Part shown: in pieces, positions 1 to 10,252 of the stretch
How positions within the stretch are numbered: the stretch's first letter is position 1
How the letters are laid out: every line of letters starts with the position of its first letter
Assembly: GCA_025526995.1 (NCBI GenBank)
Contig: JAHLKG010000006.1
Span: 1,116,001-1,180,000, forward strand
Reading direction: 5' to 3'
DNA: 64,000 nt
Source: Powellomyces hirtus
Lineage: Eukaryota > Chytridiomycota > Chytridiomycetes > Spizellomycetales > Powellomycetaceae
Position numbers and translations under genes: made by a program
Notes under the pieces: model-generated
Databases searched by the model: none
What the model was told of the DNA's origin: nothing
What the model saw: only the letters and a program-made list of their open reading frames with translations

Positions 1-3000
1 TGACCGCAATAATCGGGATCGCACAGCCCTTCTCCCTCAACAGGCGCGTGGCGGTGATGCCATCCATATTCGGCATTCGGATGTCCATAAGGACGGCATC
101 AAAGCCCTCGGTGTTTTCTTGCCACGTCCGCACCGCCTCCATGCCATCGCTTGCAATCGTGACCGCGCACCCCAGCTTTTTCAGGATCTGTGCGAGCACT
201 TTTTGGCACAGCATGTTGTCTTCCGCCGCGAGGATCCGCAGCCCGAGCGGGTTGTGAGGGTCAAAATCCGAACACGAGGACATGACAGAGGAGGTGTCGG
301 AGCGGGTGTCGTGGAAGTAGGCCGGTTCGTGCTGGTGAGGTGTGGGTGCGCGAGGACGTTGTAGGGAGGTGGTGTTGGTGGTAGCGGGGTACGTGGGCCG
401 GGTGAGGTAGGGGGGAGAGGTGTGGTGGTGCTGTTGCTCTTGCTGCTGCTGCTGCTGTTGCTCTTGCTGTTGCTGTTGGGGTTGTTGCTGGACGTTGTTG
501 TACGCTAGGCGCGAAGCGGGTTGATAACGTTGCTGCAATTGCGGTTGTTGCTGTTGTTTTTGCGGCTGCTGCTGCTGCTGGGGCTGGCCGTGTTGATAAT
601 ACTCTGGTTGCTGCTGCTGTTGCTGCTGTGGTTGGCCGTACCCAGTGTGATGGTTGTATTCCACTTGCTGCTGCTGCTGCGGCTGCTGTGGTGGCCCATA
701 TCCCGCGTGCTGACTATACTCTGACTGCTGCTGCTGCTGAAGCTGCGGTTGTGGCTGACCGTATCCAGTGCGCTGATTGTAATCGGAATGCTGCTGCTGA
801 CCCATTGGCATTGGTATCCAATAACTCTCTCGCTCCTGGTATCCTCCATTAAAAAGATGCTCCGGTGGCCGCTGGTACGTCGCTGGAGGCGGTGGCGGCG
901 GCGATGAGGCATTCTCAATCTCAGACACAGGCGTGACTTGCATCGTCGAGAATTCCTGCACCTTTCGCCCTGGGTACTTTACAATCGGCGGTGAGACCAA
1001 ACGACATCCGAGCCCCGCCGCCGAGATCGGGAGCTGCGGTTGCGGTGGCACACCATCAAACTGCATGTGCTGCACCGCCACGGGTGTCGATGGAGGGTAG
1101 CTGTTGGCCGAGACGTGGGGCGGTGGCCGGATGGTGTCCATGGGCAACCTGACTTCTGGGACGCGTTCCGAGGCACACGAGTGAGTGGGTGGGGCGGGAT
1201 GGGGTTGGTTTTCGGACACGACGGTCATGTTGGAAGAGGGGCGGTGGAGTGCGGACCCGGAACGGTCGGTGCCAATGTACCCGAGGGAGTGGATTGTGGA
1301 AGAGGATCCGAATCGTGACGATGGGGAGGCGAAATCGAGGCTTTGGTTGCTAAAGGACGCTGCTAATGATAGGTCGGGGTTGGAGAGCTGGCTCTCGCTC
1401 TGCGTCGTCGAGATGCGTCGCCCGTCACCCGGCTCCGACGTTGCGTGCGCGAGTTCGTTCCGAGACATGATGGGCCCACTGTTCCCTGGTTGCTCTCGTC
1501 CAACTCTCTTTTTCGCTGCCGCCGAGGGGTCCGGGATGACTTCCAGAGGCAACTTGAACCAAAAGGTGGTTCCATTGCGTCCGACTTGCTGCGAACTGTC
1601 GACCCCGATTTGGCCTCCCATGGCCTCGACCGCCATGGCACAAATGGACAGGCCGAGTCCCGCTCCACCGATACCAAGCACACCCAGTACCTCCTTGTCT
1701 CCCGTGCCCGGTTCGGCCGGCTTTTGCCAATATCGCTGAAAGACGAGTGGTTGTTCTTCTTTGGCGATCCCTCGGCCCGTATCCGTCACGGCAAAGCGGT
1801 AGCACAGGCCGCTGGGTTCAGATGGGTCGTATTTGACCGATACAGTGATGAATCCTCTATCGGTAAACTTGATGGCATTGCCAATCAGGTTGATCAGGAT
1901 TCGCTTGAAATTCACGGCATCGCCCATGACCCATTCGGGCAAGCGTCCGGTCGTATTCCCGTGCCACGCCAGACTCAGTAGAACATCCTTGTCGTGGAGC
2001 AGAACACCCATTCGCTTGATGACATGTTCAAGCTCTACTTTGAGACTCATCGGCTGGAGGTTGATCTTGAGAGGCGAGTCGCTTGACGAACGCATGGCGT
2101 CAATGATATTGTCCAGCATGGTGCAAAGTTCTGCTCCAGAGCTGAAGATGGTTGAACCGAGATCTTCCTGATCTTCCGTTAGGTCCGTGTCAAGGAGGAG
2201 CTGCACGCATCCCAGCATGGCCTGCATGGGTGTGCGGAGGTCGTGAGCGATGGACGAGAACAGATCTTCTTTTGATTTGAGAACGTGTTGGACGTGTTCA
2301 ATCTCGAGCTGCATCTTGCCTTCGCGGACTTTGCGGTCCGTGTCGTCGCGGATAAAGCAGCGGGTGTGATTAAAGGTTCCGTCGGGGTAATAGTTGACAT
2401 TGCTGTCGATGAGGACATGCTTGATCTGACCATTCTTGTGGCGCATGCGGACGGGCACGTCGTGGATGGTGTTGCCGGAACCGAGGGTTTTGAAAATCTC
2501 AACAACGTGCGACTCGTCGACGCAGAATTTGGTGATGGATTGCGAAAAGTATTCTTCTTTTGTGTAGCCGAGAAAGTCGAGTTCGGTTTGGTTGGCCCAG
2601 AGAACAATGCCTTCGGAAGAGAGCCAATGGAGGGCGATGGGAGCATTGTTGAAGAAATCTTCAAACTCTGCGGCCATACTGATATCGCGTTTTGGATCGG
2701 TCAGGTTCCTCCCGACCATGTACAGATGCCTGGTGGTGGGATTCTGGCTGATTGCCCACTCGTAGGATTCGTAGCGCGGCATGGCGGACGTGAGAGAAAG
2801 CGTTTGGATTCTGCATTTGATGGGTTCCTGGGTGGTGGGCGGTGGGGTTGAGGACTGGAGGCCCGAGTCGTGGGAAACGTTGGTGTTGTCAGCTTCGAGA
2901 GGCGGTCGTCGGAAGGCTGTGAGGAGCCCGGTGAAGGTGCGGATATCGTTGGGATGCAGAAGGTTTTTTGTGAACGATCGGTCGGCGTAGGTTGAGGTGA

Positions 3001-3226
3001 TGTGTTTGGAAAAGGCGGGATTGGCGGATATCATGACATTGTCGTCGTTGAGGATGACTGCTGGATCGGCCATGACGAGGAAAAAGTCATCCTGGAGTTC
3101 CATTTTTTTGGCCTCTGTTGATGTTGTTGTTGTTGCTGACTGGGGCGGTTGGGGTAGCGGTGGAGTGGGGGCGGCAGCAGTATCACTGTTGGGAGTAGCC
3201 GTGCGGTCAGAGTCAACAACGGACAT
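1..3226 (-). CDS. Hybrid sensor histidine kinase with two PAS domains (C-terminally truncated by window edge)
   Basis: One uninterrupted reading frame runs from the ATG at 3226 off the window at position 1 (about 1075 residues seen). Order of domains: a short Pro/Thr/Gln-rich start; PAS-like region about 42-175; second PAS about 184-310; HisKA with the phospho-acceptor H328 in 'SSIAHDLRTPMQ'; HATPase_c with N box 'NLIGNAIKF' (about 448), 'DTGRGIA' and 'GGAGLGLSI'; a roughly 450-residue disordered linker very rich in Gln; then a receiver domain with acidic pair E1002/D1003 and acceptor D1048 in 'VLMDIRMPNMDG'. No membrane segment is visible, so it is probably a soluble sensor kinase passing phosphate from His to Asp and then to an Hpt protein. 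The receiver's conserved Lys lies beyond the edge. No introns found. The ligand of the PAS domains cannot be told. Confidence 0.93.
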   Translation of the reverse strand, partial: MSVVDSDRTATPNSDTAAAPTPPLPQPPQSATTTTSTEAKKMELQDDFFLVMADPAVILNDDNVMISANPAFSKHITSTYADRSFTKNLLHPNDIRTFTGLLTAFRRPPLEADNTNVSHDSGLQSSTPPPTTQEPIKCRIQTLSLTSAMPRYESYEWAISQNPTTRHLYMVGRNLTDPKRDISMAAEFEDFFNNAPIALHWLSSEGIVLWANQTELDFLGYTKEEYFSQSITKFCVDESHVVEIFKTLGSGNTIHDVPVRMRHKNGQIKHVLIDSNVNYYPDGTFNHTRCFIRDDTDRKVREGKMQLEIEHVQHVLKSKEDLFSSIAHDLRTPMQAMLGCVQLLLDTDLTEDQEDLGSTIFSSGAELCTMLDNIIDAMRSSSDSPLKINLQPMSLKVELEHVIKRMGVLLHDKDVLLSLAWHGNTTGRLPEWVMGDAVNFKRILINLIGNAIKFTDRGFITVSVKYDPSEPSGLCYRFAVTDTGRGIAKEEQPLVFQRYWQKPAEPGTGDKEVLGVLGIGGAGLGLSICAMAVEAMGGQIGVDSSQQVGRNGTTFWFKLPLEVIPDPSAAAKKRVGREQPGNSGPIMSRNELAHATSEPGDGRRISTTQSESQLSNPDLSLAASFSNQSLDFASPSSRFGSSSTIHSLGYIGTDRSGSALHRPSSNMTVVSENQPHPAPPTHSCASERVPEVRLPMDTIRPPPHVSANSYPPSTPVAVQHMQFDGVPPQPQLPISAAGLGCRLVSPPIVKYPGRKVQEFSTMQVTPVSEIENASSPPPPPPATYQRPPEHLFNGGYQERESYWIPMPMGQQQHSDYNQRTGYGQPQPQLQQQQQSEYSQHAGYGPPQQPQQQQQVEYNHHTGYGQPQQQQQQQPEYYQHGQPQQQQQPQKQQQQPQLQQRYQPASRLAYNNVQQQPQQQQQEQQQQQQQEQQHHHTSPPYLTRPTYPATTNTTSLQRPRAPTPHQHEPAYFHDTRSDTSSVMSSCSDFDPHNPLGLRILAAEDNMLCQKVLAQILKKLGCAVTIASDGMEAVRTWQENTEGFDAVLMDIRMPNMDGITATRLLREKGCAIPIIAV

Positions 3227-4426
3227 GACGATAGAGGAACGCCGGGTATGGCGGGGGGGGACGAACTGGCAGTTGAGGAGGGGGCGTGCGTTGTGAGGTG
3301 TGTGTTGGGGAGTGTGGGAGGGAGATACTGTAGGGTCGGGAATGGGGGAGTGTGGGTGGACTGTGGGGATAGGGGGTGAATCCGTGGGAGTGTTTTTCAG
3401 TCTTGACTAGTCAGTCCATGGGTCTGACGTCGACAGAACAGAACCAGGGAGGGAGCGATTATCAATGCGTTCCCTAACGGCTAACTAACCCTTAGAGTTG
3501 TTAGTAGTCGGTTTTATTAAACAGAGTGTTTATCAAGAATCGGTTTCATCAGGTATCCCTAAAATAGGAACGTTAACGGTTCAGCAGGTGTAAGCAATTG
3601 AAAGAAAAGTTGCAGGTCAGTCAACGTGCTAATAGATAGAATGCGAGTGGCTAGACCCATCAGGCCGACCAAAAGGGCGATGTTGCTTGGAGTAAAAAGG
3701 GTGACTATATAAGGCAGTGAGTGGGTGGGTGACTTCACGCTAAAAGCATCATCCTAGATTCATGAGTAATGATCATGATGATGATGCAACAAGAAAAGAG
3801 TCACTCAGTCACTCAGTCAGTCAGTTCCCATTGCAACTAGATGTAGGAGGGGGCGACAGAGGCGTGGATGCCATACTAGATCTAACTCACTCACTCTAGA
3901 TATGGGATAGAAGAAGGGCCTGATGGAGGAGATGCCTCATGCATGACTTACAACACACAAGCCTCTCGTTGCGAAGCGTTAGATGGAGGACTTGAAGACT
4001 CTCTTGTGCGTTCATGGCTGACTGACTGACTGACTGACTGACTGACTGACTGACTGACTGACTCATGAGGAGGCATCGATATGGGGTATCCCACGCAGAG
4101 TTGCATATCCATATCCACACAGTCAATCCCTCGGCTCGCTGTATCGATAGAACGCGTTGCACTTTATCGATAGAGTGAGTCAGCTTTGTCGCGCGACCGA
4201 CTTCTCGCCTGACCCGCTCGCACGATGGTGGTGTTCTTCTCACTTACTGACGCCCAGTGAGTGAGTGACAGCCACAACGCCAAGGCAAACCCAACTGCAA
4301 CACTATCGATACCCTGCATTGCGTCAAATTACCATAAATTATAAAGCAAAGTCGTTCGTTCGCCTTCGTCCTGCATCAACACAACAACACACCTCCCAAT
4401 CCTCTCTCTCTCACCCACACACACCA
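3227..4426. other. Intergenic region rich in simple repeats
   Basis: No convincing gene. It holds the kinase promoter side, several short GACT/CAGT-type repeats (around 3804-3824 and 4017-4063) and a CT-rich stretch just before the next ATG. The longest open frame here, on the minus strand at 3896-4243, only translates the tetranucleotide repeat and was rejected. Confidence 0.6.
4017..4063. repeat. (GACT)n microsatellite
   Basis: About 11.5 perfect copies of the tetranucleotide GACT in intergenic DNA. A shorter interrupted array of CACTCAGT-type units lies at about 3804-3824. Confidence 0.95.
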
Positions 4427-4882
4427 ATGCTCGCCACAGCCGCCAACCCGCACTCGCAACAACAACACCCCCTCACCCCTGCCTTCTCCATCCCCGCCTC
4501 CATTCCCGCCGCCTCCCACTTTACCCTCACCGCCATCCACACCGCCCCGCACGCCCGCTCCACCACAATCAACGGCCACCTCCACCTGCTCCCTCCCGCC
4601 TACCTCATGGTCGACCGCGTCTGCATCACAGCCCACATCCTCACCACCTCCACCACATCACTCACCACCACCAGCAACATCCTGCGCCACACTCTCTATA
4701 CCCGCCAAGGAGGCCACATGATGACCCCGAAACTGTACGACTGGGACTGGGAGTTTGTCCTGAATGGTGTCGGCACTGAAGGGCTCCTGCCCGTCAATGT
4801 CAGACTCGTCGCCACCGTCGAACGCACCGGCAAGAAAGGGGAGACCGATTGGACCACCGAGACTGTCGTCAGAGTGCAGTAG
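4427..4882 (+). CDS. Hypothetical protein, possibly a small arrestin-like N-domain fold
   Basis: A 151-residue single-exon frame starting at the ATG at 4427, just after a CT-rich leader. An in-frame upstream ATG at 4265 would add 54 low-complexity residues and is less likely. The first 60 residues are Pro/Thr/His-rich. The second half has alternating hydrophobic beta-strand-like stretches with 'YDWDWEFVLNG' and 'LPVNVRLVATVER', loosely like an arrestin N-terminal sandwich. This is a pattern impression only, with no diagnostic motif. Codon use is strongly C-ended, as in neighbouring real genes, which supports coding. Function unknown. Confidence 0.45.
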   Translation: MLATAANPHSQQQHPLTPAFSIPASIPAASHFTLTAIHTAPHARSTTINGHLHLLPPAYLMVDRVCITAHILTTSTTSLTTTSNILRHTLYTRQGGHMMTPKLYDWDWEFVLNGVGTEGLLPVNVRLVATVERTGKKGETDWTTETVVRVQ

Positions 4883-4884
4883 GA

Positions 4885-5095
4885 GAGACCGAGCGGAACG
4901 AGGCTTGAAAGTGGAGCGCAAGCGGCCGAGCGAAGCGAGGCTAGGGTTGGGAAGCGGAGAGGGACCGAGCGAAGCGAGGGTTGAAAGTGGAGCGCAGCGG
5001 AGCTAGGATTGGCCTGGCCGAGCGGAGCGAGGTTTGAGAGTGGAGCGCAGCAGCCCGCTCGGCTTGAGAGTGGATCGCAAGCAGAGCTAGGGTTG
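4885..5095. repeat. Degenerate tandem repeat (GAGCGNAGCGAGG / TTGARAGTGGAGCGCA units)
   Basis: Imperfect units of the type 'CCGAGCGAAGCGAGG...TTGAAAGTGGAGCGCA' recur about five times directly after the stop codon of the preceding small gene. The spacing varies (roughly 40-60 bp) and the units have diverged. It looks like a decaying minisatellite. No open frame is kept through it. Confidence 0.75.
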
Positions 5096-7306
5096 GCTTG
5101 GAGGGGAAACTTGAAGCTGGATCTTTTGGCCCCCTCCCCCCTGTTTGTCTGGTCGCGTAACGTTGTTTACATACATACACCTGTATAGTCATCACCAGAG
5201 CTCGATCTTTTGCTGTCCTTGCCCACTTGCGTTGTGGTGGTTTTGCTATTGGTTTTTTGTTTCGCAATTCTGAACATCGCTGATTGGTCCCGCCTAGTTC
5301 TACGCCCCACCCATTCCTGGACCTCAGGTCGACCAAAGGCGGGATAGTCTTGCACCAAGCTCTTCGCAATTTTGGGCCGTTCACGTTCCGGTTTCTGTTT
5401 CTTGGAGATGTTGCAAGACTGGATCCCCACGCTCCTGCCCAGGCCATACGTAACGCCACAGGGAAAGCCCCCGCCCCCCAACCACTTGCGATTGCATTAC
5501 GTATACCTCCGTCGATTTGCGAGAGGGGTGTTCGGCGCGGGGAAATACGTGCATGGTGCCCAGAGTACGTGGGCGGGTGTGGAAGACCATCTAAATGCGG
5601 GTGGGATGCTAGTACTGCCCAATTTTCTTCTTCCGTTGTTGCGTGCGCGATTGTACACTAAAGAAACGTATCGAAAAATGCCCGACAAATGTAACCGTCT
5701 TTGCCGCCTGCCAAATCATCGTCCTGTCTAACCCCCTCCGTCGCGAAACCACACACTCCAAATTCCGATCACCCGGGTCCCCATACTCATCCCTCATACG
5801 GTACCCACAAAGCCCACATTTCGCACGTTACCCGCCGCGCCGCATTCCTCACATCAATCAATAGTTTCGGCGCACGCAAAACACGTCGGGCGCGCGCCGC
5901 CCCCCCCCCCCCCCCAACTGCATCAGCGTGAGCGCGCCCGTGGGGCCCCAGTACGAAAAGGGGTTGCAGCCTGTATTTTGAGTACCCCAACCATGCTGCA
6001 GAATGCGAGAATGCCCTCGCGCGGGATGGCCCCCGGTCATATATATACGCATACGGTAGCGGACCTCCATTGCGAGGGGTATTGAAAGATCCCAAAATTA
6101 AAATCACACCCCCTTCTCCGGCCCACCACCCCTCTCCCGACCGCAAAAACCGCCACGACCCGGCGCCTATCGAAATACAGTACAGTCATCGCGTCCGACT
6201 CTTACGGTGCGCGGGGCCTCCATGACCGTGGTGGAAAACGGCGCGTGGGTGCAGCTTACCTACGCAGCATGTACTGTACATCACCCACGGGGAAAGGCGG
6301 TCCGGGTGGCTGCGCGCGAGACATCATCCACCAATGAGTTGAGGTCGCGGGTTGGTTGAAATGCGGTGTGCGGTCGGTCTGTTGTGCGGAGGCGCGCGCC
6401 CGGATGTCTGGTTGTCTCGATACTGTATGTATGTTCAAATCCCCCGCGGGTAGCTGCAAATGAATGTGCCACCTACCCCAGATCTCACTTGTACGCGTAG
6501 TGTTCCGGTCCGCTATCCATTCCTGATTCCAGGACGTGGGAGATACGGTATGCATTTCACATGCCGGCCCCGTCGCATCAGCACTCTAATTCGCACTCCC
6601 CCTCCGCGACCCGACACCACACCCAGCCGCCCAACATCTTTACAGCACTCAACCAGTCAGACCCCCCCCCCCCCCCCGCGCCACAACCGTAGTCGCCCCC
6701 CCGGTAGTGCTGGTTTGACAGCGGCGGACGGGAACAGAGGGCTCAGATGCGGGCACCGGACGGCTCTCGTGTCTCAGCTCCCGTATGGCGCCGCTTAGAA
6801 ATTGGGGTGGCTAGGAACCGAGAGCCGATATAATACAATATAATATAATATGGTATGATATCCGGCCCCGCCTGTTTACCATCCCATACACCATCAATAC
6901 AACACAACACAAGAGCTGCGGGGATCTGCACGCTGGGGGGTTCGCGTTATGAGCGCGGAGGGGAGATCAAGTTCAAGTTCACAGTGGGGGGGCATTGCTG
7001 TTGAACCCGTATTTTTGCCGTATCGCATTCCGCATGTGTGTATGTGCGGATCCATGCCTCGCTGTATGGGTATGTGTTGTTTTGCCGCGCAAGCTCCTGC
7101 CCTCCGCGGACGCCCGTAAACCCTGTGTGGAGCGACACCATTTCGCGCGTAACCACGGGGTTTTTTCTCATATATATAAAACGAACCCGACTCTACATCC
7201 ATTTTCATCGCCGTGTATTGATTCATAAAACCACATTCAAACACCACGACCCCCTCCCCCCCAAAATATGCGTATCCACCGAGGGTGCGTTCTACTCGTC
7301 GCGTTT
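5096..7306. other. Long intergenic region with poly-C tracts; no gene recognised
   Basis: About 2.2 kb without a frame that resembles a protein. It holds two 16-nt C runs (5900-5915 and 6662-6677), a TATA-like CATATATATAC at about 6038-6048, and an AT-rich TATAATA/TATGATA stretch near 6826-6862. Several open frames overlap each other on both strands, as expected from the high GC content, but none has motif or codon support. Confidence 0.55.
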
Positions 7307-9502
7307 CTACCGCGGAAACGCGGGGACGACTTTGGGCTGTATGGCCGTGAACGGGCCTCGGACGGTCGGTTCGGGCACATGGCGGGTTACGAATGCCGAG
7401 CCGCGGGAGGGAGGAGGGTACGCGGCGGGGTGAGTGGGGCGCGCCGCGTGCGGTGGGGGGATGCAGAGGGCCGGGTTGCTCCCGACGAGACCCGCGTACG
7501 TTGCGGCCGAGGAGGTTGGTGGGTCGCGCGTCCGGCTTGTTGTGGTTGACGGAGCGCGACACGTTGTGCTTGTCGGTGGTGGTGCGGCGGCGGACCCCAT
7601 ATAATGCGTAGGGTGGTACGCTCCCGCATCCGATTTGGGGGGGCCAGAGGACGAGGGTGGGGGTGGTGCGGGCGACGAAGCGGTGTTGTTGTGATTGGGA
7701 GGAGGATTGGGGTGGGGATGGTCGGGCCCGCTGCCACTGCCAAGGAGCGGGGGCCGGAACATGGACATGGCTTCCATGTTGAGTGCACACACGCCGCGCA
7801 TGAACGCCTTCTTCATCTCTTCTTCCTGCACCCCGCGCGCGGATTCCGAGATGTGCAGGCGGGCGTGGACCTCTTCGAGTTTTTTATCAAGCTGCAACAA
7901 AAAAAACAAAAAAAAAAAAAAACCACGCGCGTCCGTGAGTCAATATACCGACATGACATTACCCCGCGTGCCCGTCCATCGCCACCACTCACATGCTCAA
8001 TCCTTTTATCATACTCCTGCGCCATCCCCTCCATCTTCTGCTCCGCCTCCATCTGCACTCGCCGCTCCACAGTGCGCCGCCACGTGCGACCAGCGACTTC
8101 CTTCCACGCCTGCAGAACTTTGCGGGTCAGGATGCGACTCGCGTGCTGGGTGGCCATGCGGAGTGCGACGCGGACCCGCCGCTCGTCGGCGTATTTGAGC
8201 CGCCACCGCGCAAAGAGGAGGCCGAGGGTTGATGTGGTGCGCTGGGAATCATATACATATATCAAGAAGAAAAATGAGATGGAATGGGCGATGGGAATGG
8301 GTGGGTTTGTTGGGGGGCGGGGTGACGCACCTTTTTGGAAAGGTAAACCAACATCCTTCCCATCAACCGTTCCGATTTGACGGCTTGCGCCGCCGCAGCT
8401 GCGTGGTCTGCCTGCGCCAACTCAAGCCGTTCACGCAACAACTGCAATTCATCCGCGACGGCCTGTTTGGCGTCTAATATGGTTTGGTTCTGGCGACGAG
8501 TCATGTCGCTTTTGGCTGACATAAAATCCGCCTATACAAGGATCCGGGGGGGGGGGGGGGGGGTGTTAGTGCCTTCAGCGGCTTGAAAGCAAAGGTTGGC
8601 TTGATCTATTGATCTACGGCATGTTGACTCGTACCAGAATAGCACGTCGCATAAGTCCAGTCCACTTATCCACCGACTCGGAAAACATGTGCACGTCCTG
8701 ATCCATATCCGCTCGCCCACTCGAATGCGAGTCGTCCAATTCCCCGATACTCTGCGCGGAGGATGCGTGCGCCGCCAACTTGGTCCGGGCCGCGGTATCG
8801 CGTGCTGCAAGGGGCGCTTTAGATTCAGCGTTTCCGGCCCGTGTGGGAGACGTGCGGCGGGATTGGGATTGGGATTGTGGGCGAGATGGGTGTGGCTTGC
8901 TGATGTGGGAGGAGGAGGTGGGATAAAGTCGTTGCGGCGGTTGCTGCTTGGTGGAGACGGCGGATCGGGATGGCGAGACCCGTGTGGATTGCACGGATGC
9001 GGTGGATCGGGACGTTTGGGTTGTTCGTGCGGGTAAGGATGAGCGGGTTGTTGGGAGGTGGGTCATGGATTTAGCGGACCCCACGTCTTGCGAAGAGTGA
9101 CAGTCAGAACTCGTTGAGTGCGCATATTCACCTCAAGGGAGATTTCTCTAGACACAAACCTGATCTCGCCTTCTGCTCACTTCTCCCACCTCCCAACCGC
9201 GCCGCAACCTCCCCATCCTTCTCCAGCACCTCCCCCGCGTCGCATCTATCACCGTCACATTCTTCTATTGTCGCTATTGCCGCGACCTTTTCAACCAGAT
9301 CGGCTCCAAAGTCCTCGGCATCTTGGGCGGCGGGCGGTCCAACGTTGTCTGGCTGCTCGTGTCGCTCTGCTGATAACTCGTCGTCGTCGGCAGGACTGTA
9401 TGGGGTCGAGAGTGGTGTGCTGGTTGGGGACCCGGGGCGGTGCTTGGGGTGTGGTTCGTCCCCACCGTAGGCGGAGGAAGCCCTGGAGATGCTGCGAGAC
9501 AT
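7307..9502 (-). CDS. POC5: POC5-like centriolar protein
   Basis: Five exons, 9502-9181, 9086-8635, 8531-8331, 8241-7993 and 7891-7307; all phases close, giving 602 residues (human POC5 is of similar size). It carries the family signature 'EEMKKAFMRGVCALNMEAM' near residue 430. It also has Trp-containing helices typical of the centrin-binding repeats ('VDKWTGLMRRAIL', 'LLFARWRLKYADERR', 'KVLQAWKEVAGR') and an N-terminal low-complexity region. The tail 'PEPTVRGPFTAIQPK' resembles the POC5 C-terminal box. In other eukaryotes POC5 sits in the centriole lumen with centrin and is needed for centriole elongation. Its presence implies an organism with centrioles, i.e. flagellated zoospores. Donors are canonical (GTGAGC, GTACGA, GTGCGT, GTGAGT). 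Confidence 0.9.
8546..8563. repeat. Poly-G run of 18 within a POC5 intron
   Basis: Uninterrupted G on the plus strand (poly-C on the coding strand) in the intron between POC5 exons 2 and 3, about 15 nt upstream of the acceptor. It may act as an extended pyrimidine tract. Confidence 0.95.
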
Positions 9503-10252
9503 GAGAGAGGAATGTGGGAGGAAAACGAGGGTGGGATTGTGTTCGACGCGTTTCTCTCACTTCGCGCGTGTGGCCATCCATTCACGTGACATTCATCCTC
9601 GTTGAACTCTCAGGTGTGGAACTCACCAACCTCTGCGAACAATAAGCTCACTGCGCGGGGGCGGGGGCGGGGGGAGGGGGGACTCTTTCTGCTGAGAGAC
9701 TTAAAAGGACCTCCCGTTTAGATCATGTGGATGACTTTTAGAAGTGCCGGTCATCGACCCTGGCAAGTCTCGTCCATCTACGATTGTGTCAGGATGGAAA
9801 GGAGTCGAGGATATGCAGATAGATGGCATGTAGATTTAAGTATTACTGATCTGTGCGATGACATTAATGTGTTCCCTTATATGGATAGTATGATACTAGT
9901 AGTTTGTGGGCTCCACCCCCCCCCCCCCCCCCCCGAGCCAAAGCTATAAACGCTTCAGGAAGATCATTGAGTTGTGTATCACTTTCCTATCGATACTCGC
10001 ACTGCCGTGAAACTCGGTGTCAACGCTGTAAGGCCCGTCGCTGTTCATCTGAAAATATGCGTTGGGGGCTGGGATGTGTCATTGAGGGAACGCGCGTGCG
10101 CCAATAGTTTGAAGAATCAGCTTGTTCAAGGCATTCCCAAATACTGTATAGCAAAAAACATATTCTTTCGTTGTGCGATCAGATAAAATAGTTTCGTCAG
10201 CCTCTTTTGTTCTTTGGAACTTGTGCCCAGCTCGCTCACCAATACCAGCACA
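9503..10252. other. Intergenic region with 19-nt C run
   Basis: Separates the divergently transcribed POC5 and UBA-UBX-LRR genes. It contains a G-rich patch near 9656-9681 and a C run at 9916-9934. No gene is supported. Confidence 0.6.

Noticed and set aside
505..918. Ser-rich 137-aa minus-strand frame
   Set aside because: It is a shifted frame of the polyglutamine linker of the histidine kinase, whose real frame is fixed by the kinase and receiver motifs on either side.
3896..4243. Minus-strand frame with Q-S-V-S repeats
   Set aside because: Simply translates the (GACT)n microsatellite; no other coding support.
6430..6445. GTTCAAATCC resembling a tRNA T-loop
   Set aside because: The flanking bases cannot form a 5-bp T stem and no acceptor or anticodon arm is found nearby.
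6894..7790. 298-aa Arg/Pro-rich minus-strand frame
   Set aside because: Overlaps the last POC5 exon in another frame; composition is that of GC-rich antisense-type translation.
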